A DNA stretch of 24,650 nt from an uncultured Caulobacteraceae bacterium (GTDB lineage: Bacteria; Pseudomonadota; Alphaproteobacteria; Caulobacterales; TH1-2), in assembly GCA_937967425.1 (NCBI GenBank), contig CALBST010000329.1, positions 1 through 24,650 of the forward strand. The letters are read 5' to 3'. The stretch's first letter is position 1; every line of letters starts with the position of its first letter. Shown in pieces: positions 8,797 through 15,740 of this stretch. The notes under the pieces were generated by a model, which saw only the letters and a program-made list of their open reading frames with translations, made no database searches and was not told the origin of the DNA. Both the position numbers and the translations under genes were made by a program.

Positions 8797-9269
8797 CGCT
8801 GGCCACCTGCGAAACGACGCTTGATCGCAACCATCGAGAGCGCGGCCTTCACCGCCTCGCCACCCTTGTCGCCACGAGCGGGATCGGCGCGGACCTCGGC
8901 CTGTTCAAGTGTCTCGACAGTCAGGATGCCATAGCCAATGGCGAGCCCTTCGAACGTCGAGAGGTTCATCAATCCGCGCGCACTCTCGCCGCAGACATAA
9001 TCGTAATGGCTCGTTTCGCCGCGAACGACACAGCCGAGCGCCACAAACCCGTCGTACTGATTGGCCTTCGCGGCGTGCGCGATCGCCGCCGGAATCTCGA
9101 ACGCGCCGGGCACAAATATCCGGTCGAGCGTCGCCTCGCCCTGCTCAGCGGCCGCTTCCGCGCCACGCTGCATCATGTCCGCTACGCCGCGATAATAGGG
9201 CGAAACCACAAGCAGCAGCTTTGCGCCCGGCACCTTTGGCGCCGGTGATTTATCGCCGACGTTCTTCAC
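8793..9269 (-). CDS. ribH: 6,7-dimethyl-8-ribityllumazine synthase
   Basis: Predicted 158-residue enzyme that condenses 5-amino-6-ribitylaminouracil with 3,4-dihydroxy-2-butanone 4-phosphate. Family marks include VVSPYYRGVADMM, VPGAFEIP (about 53-60), and GCVVRGETSHYDYVCGE, which contains the catalytic histidine in SHYD. RGDKGGEAVKAAL near the C-terminus is the usual closing helix region. The start codon is GTG at 9269 and shares GTGA with the ribBX stop, so translation is likely coupled. The first 15 residues are a flexible lead common in this family. Confidence 0.96.
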   Translation of the reverse strand: MKNVGDKSPAPKVPGAKLLLVVSPYYRGVADMMQRGAEAAAEQGEATLDRIFVPGAFEIPAAIAHAAKANQYDGFVALGCVVRGETSHYDYVCGESARGLMNLSTFEGLAIGYGILTVETLEQAEVRADPARGDKGGEAVKAALSMVAIKRRFAGGQR

Positions 9270-10390
9270 GACTTGAACTCGCGCCAGCCTTCGATGGTCA
9301 GGCCGTAACCATCCAACCCAGCGATCTTCTGCGGCGCGCCAAGCACCGTCATTCGACCAACCCCCAATTCACGCAGAATCTGTGACCCCAACCCAATCAC
9401 GCGGCGAATATCATCCGCCTCAACCTCGAGCGGCTCGCCTTTAAGGCGCCGCGAAATTACGTCGGGCACGAGATCGCGAAGGAGCACGACAATACCCGCG
9501 CCTTCCCGCTCGATCTCGGCAATGGCGCGCTCGATCAAGCCAGCGCGGGCGCCGTAGCCGCCCATGACGTCGGCGCCGAAGTCGATTCGGTGAACGCGCA
9601 CGAGCGTCGGCTTGTCGGCGACTATCGCCCCCTTCACCAGAGCGGCGTGCTCGATGCCATCGAGCTTGTTGCGGAATACGACGAGCTTGAAGCCACTACC
9701 GGCGCGCGTCTCGAACGGCGCCTCGGTGACCTTCTCGACCAAGCGCTCATTCACACGCCGCCACGCGATCAATTCGTCAATCGCGCCGATCTTCAGATTG
9801 TGAAACTGCGCGAACGCGATCAGCTCCGGCAGCCGTGCCATTGTGCCGTCGTCGTTCATGATTTCGCAGATCACAGCGGAGGGGTTGAGCCCCGCAGCGC
9901 GCGCAATATCGACGCTCGCTTCCGTGTGCCCCGCACGCACCAGCGTGCCGCCTTCGCGCGCCGTCAGCGGAAATACGTGGCCGGGCGAGACGATATCACG
10001 GCGATCTTTGGTAGGATCGATCGCGGTTGCGATTGTCAGCGCGCGATCGTGCGCAGATATCCCCGTGGAGACGCCTTCGCGCGCCTCGATGGAAACGGTG
10101 AATGCGGTGCCCATGCGGGTCTGGTTCCGTGGCGTCATTGGGTCAAGCCCCAGCGCCTCGGTGCGCTCCGGCGTCAGCGCCAAGCAAATCAGGCCACGGC
10201 CATAGCGGGCCATGAAGTTGACCTTCTCCGGCGTCGCGAACTGCGCCGGGATAACGAGATCGCCTTCGTTCTCGCGATCCTCCTCATCGACGAGGATGAA
10301 CATGCGGCCCTCGCGGGCCTCCTCGATAATCTCCGGGATCGGCGAGATCGCGCGCTTGAGTTCATCCACAGGGGACGGCTTGGCCGCCAT
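9266..10390 (-). CDS. ribBX: DHBP synthase with degenerate GTP cyclohydrolase II domain (RibBX type)
   Basis: Predicted 374-residue protein. The N-terminal half (about 15-212) is an intact 3,4-dihydroxy-2-butanone 4-phosphate synthase: DEEDRENEGD at 35-44, SPGHVFPL at 135-142 and GHTEASVDIARAAG from 154. The C-terminal half (about 222-374) aligns in outline with GTP cyclohydrolase II, starting at VRVHRIDFGADV and ending at KIAGLDGYGL. It lacks all three zinc cysteines of the LTGDxFGSxRCDC motif, and the RQEGRGIGL catalytic segment is replaced by LRDLVPDVISRR. So only the RibB step is expected. Such fusions are known in proteobacteria as RibBX. The gene overlaps ribE by one base (TAATG) and ribH by four (GTGA). 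Confidence 0.93.
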   Translation of the reverse strand: MAAKPSPVDELKRAISPIPEIIEEAREGRMFILVDEEDRENEGDLVIPAQFATPEKVNFMARYGRGLICLALTPERTEALGLDPMTPRNQTRMGTAFTVSIEAREGVSTGISAHDRALTIATAIDPTKDRRDIVSPGHVFPLTAREGGTLVRAGHTEASVDIARAAGLNPSAVICEIMNDDGTMARLPELIAFAQFHNLKIGAIDELIAWRRVNERLVEKVTEAPFETRAGSGFKLVVFRNKLDGIEHAALVKGAIVADKPTLVRVHRIDFGADVMGGYGARAGLIERAIAEIEREGAGIVVLLRDLVPDVISRRLKGEPLEVEADDIRRVIGLGSQILRELGVGRMTVLGAPQKIAGLDGYGLTIEGWREFKS

Positions 10391-10995
10391 TACTGATTTC
10401 TCCGCGCTTCAACGAGACGCGCGGCATAGCGCGCCATCATGTCGGCTTCCAGGTTCACTCTATCGCCGGGCCGCAGCTTTGACAGCGTCGTCACTGCCCA
10501 CGTGTGCGGAATGACCAAGACGCCGAAGCCCTCGCTGTCCACTTCGTTCACCGTCAGCGAAACGCCGGCAATGGCGATCGAGCCTTTTTGCGCGATGAGA
10601 TGGGCGATCTCGTTCGGCGGTTTCACCCGGATACGCCAGCCCTCGCCGTCCTGCCGCACCGACAACACTTCACCGAGGCCATCGACGTGTCCTTGGACGA
10701 TATGGCCTCCGAGTTCGTCGCCGACCTTGAGCGAACGCTCCAAGTTCACACGATCGCCGGCCTTCAAATCTCCCATTGTGGTGAGCGCCAGGCTCTCGGC
10801 CGCCACTTCGACGACATAGCTCATGCCGTTTTGGTGTGTCTCGGTTTCAACAACAGTGAGGCACACGCCGTCGTGCGCAATGCTCGCACCAATTTCGGCG
10901 CTCGCATACGGCGCCGCAATGGTGAGGCGCGTCAGCCCCGGCAGAGCCTCCACCGACTTCACCTCGCCCAACGCTGTGACAATGCCCGTAAACAT
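10390..10995 (-). CDS. ribE: Riboflavin synthase, alpha chain
   Basis: Predicted 201-residue enzyme that dismutates two lumazine molecules into riboflavin. Two tandem lumazine-binding repeats are visible: the first opens with MFTGIVTALGEV, and the second begins around GGHIVQGHVDGLGEV (about 96-110) and includes GVSLTVNEVDSEGFGVLVIPHTW. The MFTGIV start is a family hallmark and fixes the ATG at 10995. Length is normal. It overlaps the ribD stop by one base (TGATG) and the ribBX start by one base, so the rib genes form one coupled unit. Confidence 0.96.
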   Translation of the reverse strand: MFTGIVTALGEVKSVEALPGLTRLTIAAPYASAEIGASIAHDGVCLTVVETETHQNGMSYVVEVAAESLALTTMGDLKAGDRVNLERSLKVGDELGGHIVQGHVDGLGEVLSVRQDGEGWRIRVKPPNEIAHLIAQKGSIAIAGVSLTVNEVDSEGFGVLVIPHTWAVTTLSKLRPGDRVNLEADMMARYAARLVEARRNQ

Positions 10996-11660
10996 CAGGA
11001 AACCCGCTCGTAGCTTTCCCAGATGTCGGGTCCAAGCTCACGCAATGCAACGCGTTTGAACCGTGGCGCGTCGGCAAGGCTGCTCAACGCTAATGCGGCG
11101 ACGCCTGAGCGTCCCTCGGCGCCGAGCACGATCGGCGCCCTAAACCACTCAAGCCGGTCCACAACCTCCGCCGCAATAAGCGAGGCGGCAATCTTGCCGC
11201 CGCCTTCGCACAACACGCCCTCAATGCCATGCCCGACCATGACGCCCAGGGCCGCTTCCGCATCGATGCCAGCCGGCCCGCGCGCGACACCCGCGGTACG
11301 TGCGCCAGCCCGCTCCAGCGCTTCGCGCCGCCCACTATCCGCATCGGCGGCGCCGATAATCAGCAACGTCGCACGGTCCAGCGTCTCAAAGAGACGCCCG
11401 CCCGGCGCAATCGAGAACTCGGTGTCCAACACCACGCGCACCGGCTGCCGCTCTGGGGCAGGCACGGTTCGCGCCAGCAACTCGGGGTCGTCGGCGCGCG
11501 CCGTGCCGGATCCAATCAAGACGGCATCGTGCGCGGCGCGCAGCTTCTGCACCTCAGCGCGCGATGCTTCGCCAGTGATCCAACGGCTTTCGCCCGCGGC
11601 GGTCGCAATACGCCCGTCGAGCGAAGTCGCCAGTTTCAGCGTGACCTGCGGCCGGTTCAT
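10995..11660 (-). CDS. ribD: RibD C-terminal reductase domain only
   Basis: Predicted 221-residue protein matching only the reductase half of RibD, which reduces the ribosyl side chain of the pyrimidine intermediate with NADPH. VTLKLATSLDGRIATAAGESRWITG opens the domain (6-30), followed by HDAVLIGSGTARADDPELLAR and CEGGGKIAASLI (151-162). Full RibD has about 145 residues of zinc deaminase ahead of this point; here the start codon sits right at the domain border, with GAGGCGC just upstream, and only 46 bp separate it from nrdR. No deaminase remnant is visible. The position in the cluster is the usual ribD position. The deaminase step must therefore be supplied by another gene. Confidence 0.9.
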   Translation of the reverse strand: MNRPQVTLKLATSLDGRIATAAGESRWITGEASRAEVQKLRAAHDAVLIGSGTARADDPELLARTVPAPERQPVRVVLDTEFSIAPGGRLFETLDRATLLIIGAADADSGRREALERAGARTAGVARGPAGIDAEAALGVMVGHGIEGVLCEGGGKIAASLIAAEVVDRLEWFRAPIVLGAEGRSGVAALALSSLADAPRFKRVALRELGPDIWESYERVS

Positions 11661-11706
11661 GCGCCTCTACATGCGCGCGGCGCGTCGCCCGGTCCAGGGC
11701 GCTCGC

Positions 11707-12174
11707 CTAGCCCTTGCCCTTGGGAGAGGTTTCCGCGCCCTCGATGAAGTCGGCGAAGTCACTCGCCTCGGCGAAATCTTTGTAGACGGAGGCGTAGCGA
11801 ACGTACGCCACGGAATCGAGTTCGCGGAGCCCCGCCATCAGCATCTCGCCGATCACGCCGGACGTGACCTCGCTTTCACCCGAACTTTCGAGCCTACGCA
11901 CGATATCCGAGATCATTTTCTCGACCTTCTCCTCGTCGACCGGACGCTTGCGCAACGCGATCGCCACCGAGCGCGCAAGCTTGTCACGATCGAACGGAAC
12001 ACGACGCCCCGAACGTTTCAGCACCACAAGGTCACGGAGCTGCACGCGCTCGAATGTCGTGAAGCGCGAACTGCACTTGTCGCACTGCCGGCGTCGGCGG
12101 ATCGCAGCGCCGTCCTCGGTGGGACGGCTGTCCTTCACTTGGGTGTCTTCGTTCTGACAAAACGGGCAGCGCAT
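11707..12174 (-). CDS. nrdR: Transcriptional repressor NrdR
   Basis: Predicted 155-residue repressor of ribonucleotide reductase genes that senses ATP and dATP. MRCPFC starts an N-terminal zinc ribbon with cysteines at 3, 6, 31 and 34, then an RRRR stretch and RFTTFERV. Residues about 49-139 form the ATP-cone ([20 protein letters not shown] and following). The C-terminal tail [11 protein letters not shown] is typical. The ATG at 12174 is fixed by MRCPFC and by AGGGAG just upstream; longer readings add only basic residues. It lies 46 bp downstream of glyA, as in many alphaproteobacteria. Confidence 0.96.
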   Translation of the reverse strand: MRCPFCQNEDTQVKDSRPTEDGAAIRRRRQCDKCSSRFTTFERVQLRDLVVLKRSGRRVPFDRDKLARSVAIALRKRPVDEEKVEKMISDIVRRLESSGESEVTSGVIGEMLMAGLRELDSVAYVRYASVYKDFAEASDFADFIEGAETSPKGKG

Positions 12175-12220
12175 TCGGCGAACTCCCTGCGGTCGCGCCC
12201 GAATCAGCGCTGCCGCACCA

Positions 12221-13519
12221 CTAATTGTATATCGGGAACCGCGCCGTGAGGGCCTCGACCTTCGCGGCCACCGCGGCTTCCGTCGCCGAATTGTCGCCGT
12301 TTGACTTCGCGAAGCCATCCAGGGTTTCACAGATCAAGTCCGCCACCTGCCGGAATTCCGCGGGACCGAAGCCTCGCGTCGTGCACGCCGGCGAGCCCAG
12401 GCGAATGCCAGACGTGACCATCGGCTTCTCAGGATCGAACGGAATACCGTTCTTGTTGCAAGTGATGAGCGCGCGCTCAAGCGTTTGCTCGCCCGCCTTG
12501 CCGGTGACTTTCTTGGGCCTGAGGTCGACCAGCATCAGGTGGCTGTCGGTGCCGCCGGAAACAACCGCGAGACCGTTCTCGATCAGTCGCGAAGCCAACG
12601 CCTTTGCGTTTTCGACGGTGCGTTGCGCATAAACCTTGAACTCCGGTTGCAATGCTTCGCCAAAGCTCACGGCCTTGGCCGCAATCACATGCATGAGCGG
12701 TCCGCCTTGAAGGCCAGGAAACACCGCCGAGTTGATCTTCTTGCCGATGTCTTCATCGTTGGACAGGATCATGCCGCCGCGCGGGCCGCGCAACGTCTTG
12801 TGCGTCGTTGTCGTCACCACATGCGCGTGCGGCAGCGGCGATTGATAGGCTCCGCCCGCGATCAGTCCCGCATAGTGGGCCATGTCCACCATCAACAATG
12901 CACCGACTTCGTCGGCAATCTCGCGGAAGCGTTTGAAATCGATCTGCCGCGAATAAGCGCTCGCGCCGGCCAAGATCAGCTTCGGCTTTTCGCGGCGCGC
13001 GATGTCAGCAACCTCGTCCATATCGATCAGATGATTGTCCTCGCGCACGCCGTAGGCGACCGGGTTGAACCACTTGCCCGAGATGTTCACCGGCGATCCG
13101 TGCGTGAGGTGGCCGCCGCAGGCTAGGTCCATGCCGAGGAATTTGTCCCCCGGTTGCAGCAACGCGAAGAACACGGCTTGGTTCGCATTGGCTCCTGAGT
13201 GCGGCTGCACATTCGCAAACTTGCAGTCAAATAAGCGCTTGGCGCGATCGATGGCGAGACGCTCGACTTCGTCGACAAATTCGCAGCCGCCATAATAGCG
13301 ACGGCCGGGATAGCCTTCGGCGTACTTGTTCGTGAGCACCGAGCCTTGCGCCTGCAGCACCGCCTTCGAGACAATGTTCTCCGAAGCGATCAGTTCGATC
13401 TGCTTTCTCTGGCGGCCCAGTTCATCGGCGATGGCCGCATTGATGTCGGGATCGGCGCGATCGAGCGGCGCTTCGAAAAAACGGTCGCGTTCAGCGGCGT
13501 TGCCGGCTGCCTGGGTCAT
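12221..13519 (-). CDS. glyA: Serine hydroxymethyltransferase
   Basis: Predicted 432-residue PLP enzyme that interconverts serine and glycine while loading tetrahydrofolate with a one-carbon unit. [14 protein letters not shown] (42-55), [15 protein letters not shown] (64-78) and [15 protein letters not shown] are family signatures. The PLP lysine is Lys241 in [16 protein letters not shown]. Length is normal. It heads the minus-strand cluster that runs through nrdR, the rib genes, nusB and thiL, and it faces mucR across a 209-bp divergent region. The Shine-Dalgarno sequence before the ATG at 13519 is weak. Confidence 0.97.
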   Translation of the reverse strand: MTQAAGNAAERDRFFEAPLDRADPDINAAIADELGRQRKQIELIASENIVSKAVLQAQGSVLTNKYAEGYPGRRYYGGCEFVDEVERLAIDRAKRLFDCKFANVQPHSGANANQAVFFALLQPGDKFLGMDLACGGHLTHGSPVNISGKWFNPVAYGVREDNHLIDMDEVADIARREKPKLILAGASAYSRQIDFKRFREIADEVGALLMVDMAHYAGLIAGGAYQSPLPHAHVVTTTTHKTLRGPRGGMILSNDEDIGKKINSAVFPGLQGGPLMHVIAAKAVSFGEALQPEFKVYAQRTVENAKALASRLIENGLAVVSGGTDSHLMLVDLRPKKVTGKAGEQTLERALITCNKNGIPFDPEKPMVTSGIRLGSPACTTRGFGPAEFRQVADLICETLDGFAKSNGDNSATEAAVAAKVEALTARFPIYN

Positions 13520-13559
13520 CTATCGGGGTCCACAACTTCAGGTGTTGGAATCTTCTGCC

Positions 13560-13588
13560 AACATAGTTCGCTCGCCGCTCGTAAGCAA
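13560..13588 (-). promoter_or_regulatory. Candidate glyA promoter
   Basis: On the minus strand a TTGCTT box (13583-13588) and a TATGTT box (13560-13565) are spaced by 17 bp, giving a predicted start near 13553 and a leader of about 34 bases. A GAATC site (13548-13552), which fits the GANTC methylation motif of alphaproteobacterial CcrM, lies at the predicted start. Matches are 3 of 6 and 4 of 6. Confidence 0.4.
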
Positions 13589-13634
13589 AATTACTGAACT
13601 GCTCGCGTAATCGGGAACAAAAGTGCCAGGAATA

Positions 13635-13686
13635 TGGCCTAGGCCAATAGTTATACTTGCGGGTTCTATGCTTTAACGCCTATACG
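13635..13686 (+). promoter_or_regulatory. Candidate mucR promoter with upstream palindrome
   Basis: A TTGCGG box (13657-13662) and a TATACG box (13681-13686) are 18 bp apart and place a start about 36 bases before the mucR ATG. A perfect 12-bp palindrome, TGGCCTAGGCCA, occupies 13635-13646, just upstream of the -35 box, where a regulator could bind. Functional assignment is inference. Confidence 0.35.
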
Positions 13687-13728
13687 CGGCAGACTTCACT
13701 GTATTCGGCTAGAAATAAGGCGTGCTAG

Positions 13729-14163
13729 ATGGGGGAGGAGGATGAGCTCGACGTCGCCAATAAAGGTGACGCGATGCGCATGACCACCGACATCGTGGCG
13801 GCCTTCGTCGCCAACAACAAATTGTCGCCTGATGAGCTGACCGAGCTAATTCGCTCGGTTCACAGCACTTTGGCGACACTTTCAGGCGGCGCGATCGAGC
13901 GTCCGGTAGAGCGTCCAAAGCCAGCTGCGCCAATCAACAAGTCAGTCCAGCATGACTTCATCATCTGCCTGGAAGACGGCAAGAAGCTCAAAATGCTGAA
14001 GCGTTACTTGCGCTCGACTTACAACATGAGCCCGGACGAGTATCGCAAGCGTTGGGGCCTTCCCGCCGACTACCCCATGGTGGCGCCTGCTTACGCTGCG
14101 CGCCGCTCCGAATTCGCAAAGAAGATCGGCTTGGGTAAGGGCGTGCGCCGCAAGGACGGCTAA
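13729..14163 (+). CDS. MucR/Ros family transcriptional regulator lacking most zinc ligands
   Basis: Predicted 144-residue DNA-binding regulator of the alphaproteobacterial MucR/Ros family, global repressors that bind AT-rich DNA. MTTDIVAAFVANNKL near the N-terminus, a proline-rich linker, then HDFIICLEDGKKLKMLKRYLRSTYNMSPDEYRKRWGL, followed by ADYPMVAPAYAARRSEFAKKIGLGKG, match the family throughout. The Ros-type zinc site is degenerate: the first cysteine is kept (CLED), the second is Asp, and both histidine positions are replaced (KRYL and STY in place of KRHL and THH or THY). Some Ros homologues fold without zinc. Start is either the ATG at 13729 or an in-frame ATG at 13774, which is preceded by AAAGGTG and would remove 15 residues. 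It is divergent from glyA. Confidence 0.9.
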   Translation: MGEEDELDVANKGDAMRMTTDIVAAFVANNKLSPDELTELIRSVHSTLATLSGGAIERPVERPKPAAPINKSVQHDFIICLEDGKKLKMLKRYLRSTYNMSPDEYRKRWGLPADYPMVAPAYAARRSEFAKKIGLGKGVRRKDG

Positions 14164-14378
14164 ACCAGCTTTCCGCGCCGGCCATCGCCCGCGGCGCCAT
14201 TCTCGCCCAGAGCGCGCTCCAGCTTCCGCAACGCCAACGCGCGCACATCCGCCAGCGCGGCGCTTGCTGGCGCCTGCACCACGACTTCGACACCGCTCGC
14301 GACATCAATTGCGGCGACGCGCTGCGCGTCCCCTATGCGGGTGATTTCGAAGATGACTTCCCGGTCTTCGCCGCTCAC
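14160..14378 (-). CDS. Small conserved protein (DUF6898-like) coupled to ALA synthase
   Basis: Predicted 72-residue cytosolic protein. Its core, [32 protein letters not shown] followed by [17 protein letters not shown], resembles a short alphaproteobacterial family I recall as DUF6898, of unknown function; I am moderately sure of the name. The pattern suggests a small beta-sheet plus one helix. The start is the GTG at 14378, which shares GTGA with the stop of the ALA synthase gene; a TTG at 14408 would lengthen it but overlap that gene by 34 bases. The 3' end overlaps the convergent mucR stop by four bases. The tail after residue 58 is low-complexity. Confidence 0.7.
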   Translation of the reverse strand: MSGEDREVIFEITRIGDAQRVAAIDVASGVEVVVQAPASAALADVRALALRKLERALGENGAAGDGRRGKLV

Positions 14379-15598
14379 GCAGTCAAATGCACGGGACACA
14401 TCGCCCAAACGGCTTTGAGCGACGCGACGAGGCGATCCATCAGCTCGTCGTCGTGGAAGGGGCTGGGCGTGATGCGTAAGCGCTCGGTGCCGCGTGGTAC
14501 AGTCGGATAATTGATCGGTTGCACGTAGATGCCGTGATCTTCGAGCAGAATGTCCGAAATCTTCTTGCAGCGCGCCGCATCACCCACAAGCACCGGCACA
14601 ATGTGCGTTGTGCTTTCCGACATCACCGGTAGCCCGGCCTCACGCAACAGTGCTTTCAAACGTTCGGCGCGATCCTGCAGGCGATCGCGCAAATGCGGAC
14701 ATTCCCTCACGATCCGCACGCTTTCCAGCGCCGCCGCCGCCACCGATGGTGCGAGTGAGGTAGTGAAGATGAAGCCCGATGCCGTGGAACGGATTGCATC
14801 AATTGCGGCGGCCGGCCCGGTGACGTAGCCGCCCATCGTGCCGAATGCTTTTGCGAGCGTGCCTTCGATGAAGTCCACACGATGCATGACGCCGTCACGT
14901 TCAGCGACACCGCCGCCCGTGGGCCCGTAAAGGCCGACTCCGTGAACCTCATCGAGATACGTCATCGCGCCGTAGGCTTCGGCAAGATCGCAAATCGCCT
15001 CGATCGGCGCGGTGTCGCCGTCCATCGAATAGACGCTCTCAAATGCGATCAGCTTCGGCGCATCCGCCGGAGCTTCGTTCATCAACGCTTCGAGATGCTG
15101 AATATCGTTGTGACGGAACACCCGGCACTCGCAGCGTGCGCGCTTGATGCCTTCGATCATGGACGCATGGTTCTGCGCGTCCGAGAATATCCATAAGTTC
15201 GGGAAAAGCTTTGCCAGTGTCGAAAGCGTCGCGTCGTTCGAGACATACCCCGAGGTGAAGAGCAGCGCCGCTTCCTTGCCATGCAATGACGCAAGTTCAG
15301 CTTCGAGGTCGACGTGGTAGCTCGTGGTACCGGAGATATTGCGCGTCCCGCCGGCGCCGGCGCCGACCTTGTCGAGAGCCGCATGGGCCGCATCGAGCAC
15401 TTCGGGGCTTTGGCCCTGGCCGAGGTAATCGTTCGAGCACCAGACAACGATGTCGCGCGTCGTGCCATCGGCGCGCCTCAGCGTTGCGTGCGGGAAGCGG
15501 CCCCGCTCACGCATGATGTCCGCAAACACGCGATAACGCCCCTCGTCGCGAATGCTCGCGACGGCGTTCTCGAACACTTCTTTGTCGGCGTCTCTCAC
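14375..15598 (-). CDS. hemA: 5-aminolevulinate synthase
   Basis: Predicted 407-residue PLP enzyme that joins glycine and succinyl-CoA to make 5-aminolevulinate, the entry step of heme synthesis in alphaproteobacteria (Shemin path). [20 protein letters not shown] opens the conserved part, WCSNDYLG is at 53-60, [21 protein letters not shown] at 79-99, [15 protein letters not shown] near 216-230, and the PLP lysine is Lys250 in [14 protein letters not shown]. Length fits bacterial ALAS. The start is GTG at 15598; an in-frame stop lies just upstream, and the Shine-Dalgarno is weak. It is divergent from hemB, which encodes the next enzyme. Confidence 0.96.
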   Translation of the reverse strand: MRDADKEVFENAVASIRDEGRYRVFADIMRERGRFPHATLRRADGTTRDIVVWCSNDYLGQGQSPEVLDAAHAALDKVGAGAGGTRNISGTTSYHVDLEAELASLHGKEAALLFTSGYVSNDATLSTLAKLFPNLWIFSDAQNHASMIEGIKRARCECRVFRHNDIQHLEALMNEAPADAPKLIAFESVYSMDGDTAPIEAICDLAEAYGAMTYLDEVHGVGLYGPTGGGVAERDGVMHRVDFIEGTLAKAFGTMGGYVTGPAAAIDAIRSTASGFIFTTSLAPSVAAAALESVRIVRECPHLRDRLQDRAERLKALLREAGLPVMSESTTHIVPVLVGDAARCKKISDILLEDHGIYVQPINYPTVPRGTERLRITPSPFHDDELMDRLVASLKAVWAMCPVHLTA

Positions 15599-15640
15599 GT
15601 CGGCATCATCTCACGGGCGTCAGCTCTTGGCCTAGCCTGT

Positions 15641-15698
15641 GTTATAGGACATTGCGATGGCTCAAAGTAACTGAAGCCATGGTTTAGGTAACTGAGGC
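15641..15698 (-). promoter_or_regulatory. Candidate hemA promoter with two phased direct repeats
   Basis: On the minus strand a good -10 box TATAAC (15641-15646) lies about 43 bases before the hemA start codon. It has no good -35 box; instead one copy of a direct repeat (GTAACTGA on the plus strand, 15667-15674) occupies that place. A second copy (15688-15695) lies exactly 21 bp, two helical turns, farther upstream. Similarity extends to GTAACTGARGC. This layout fits an activator-dependent promoter, but the binder is unknown. Confidence 0.4.
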
Positions 15699-15725
15699 GC
15701 GAAACCGCATCCGGCGACGCGCAGT

Positions 15726-15740
15726 TGCGAACGGTTCGCA
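15726..15740 (+). repeat. Inverted repeat abutting the hemB start codon
   Basis: TGCGAAC (15726-15732) and GTTCGCA (15734-15740) form a perfect 7-bp inverted repeat around one central base. In RNA, TGCGA and TCGCA can pair with a five-base loop across the place where a Shine-Dalgarno sequence would be. It could be an operator or a small hairpin. Confidence 0.45.

Noticed and set aside
11661..11706. FMN riboswitch ahead of the rib genes
   Set aside because: Only 46 bp separate nrdR and ribD, too short for the FMN element, and none of its conserved segments is visible.
11023..12249. Plus-strand open frame of about 400 codons across ribD and nrdR
   Set aside because: It lies antisense to two clear genes and its product is serine, arginine and proline-rich with no motif.
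13613..13628. Sigma-54-like box (TGGCAC-N5-TTCC) on the minus strand upstream of glyA
   Set aside because: The -12 element lacks the essential GC, reading CC, and glyA is not expected to need sigma-54.
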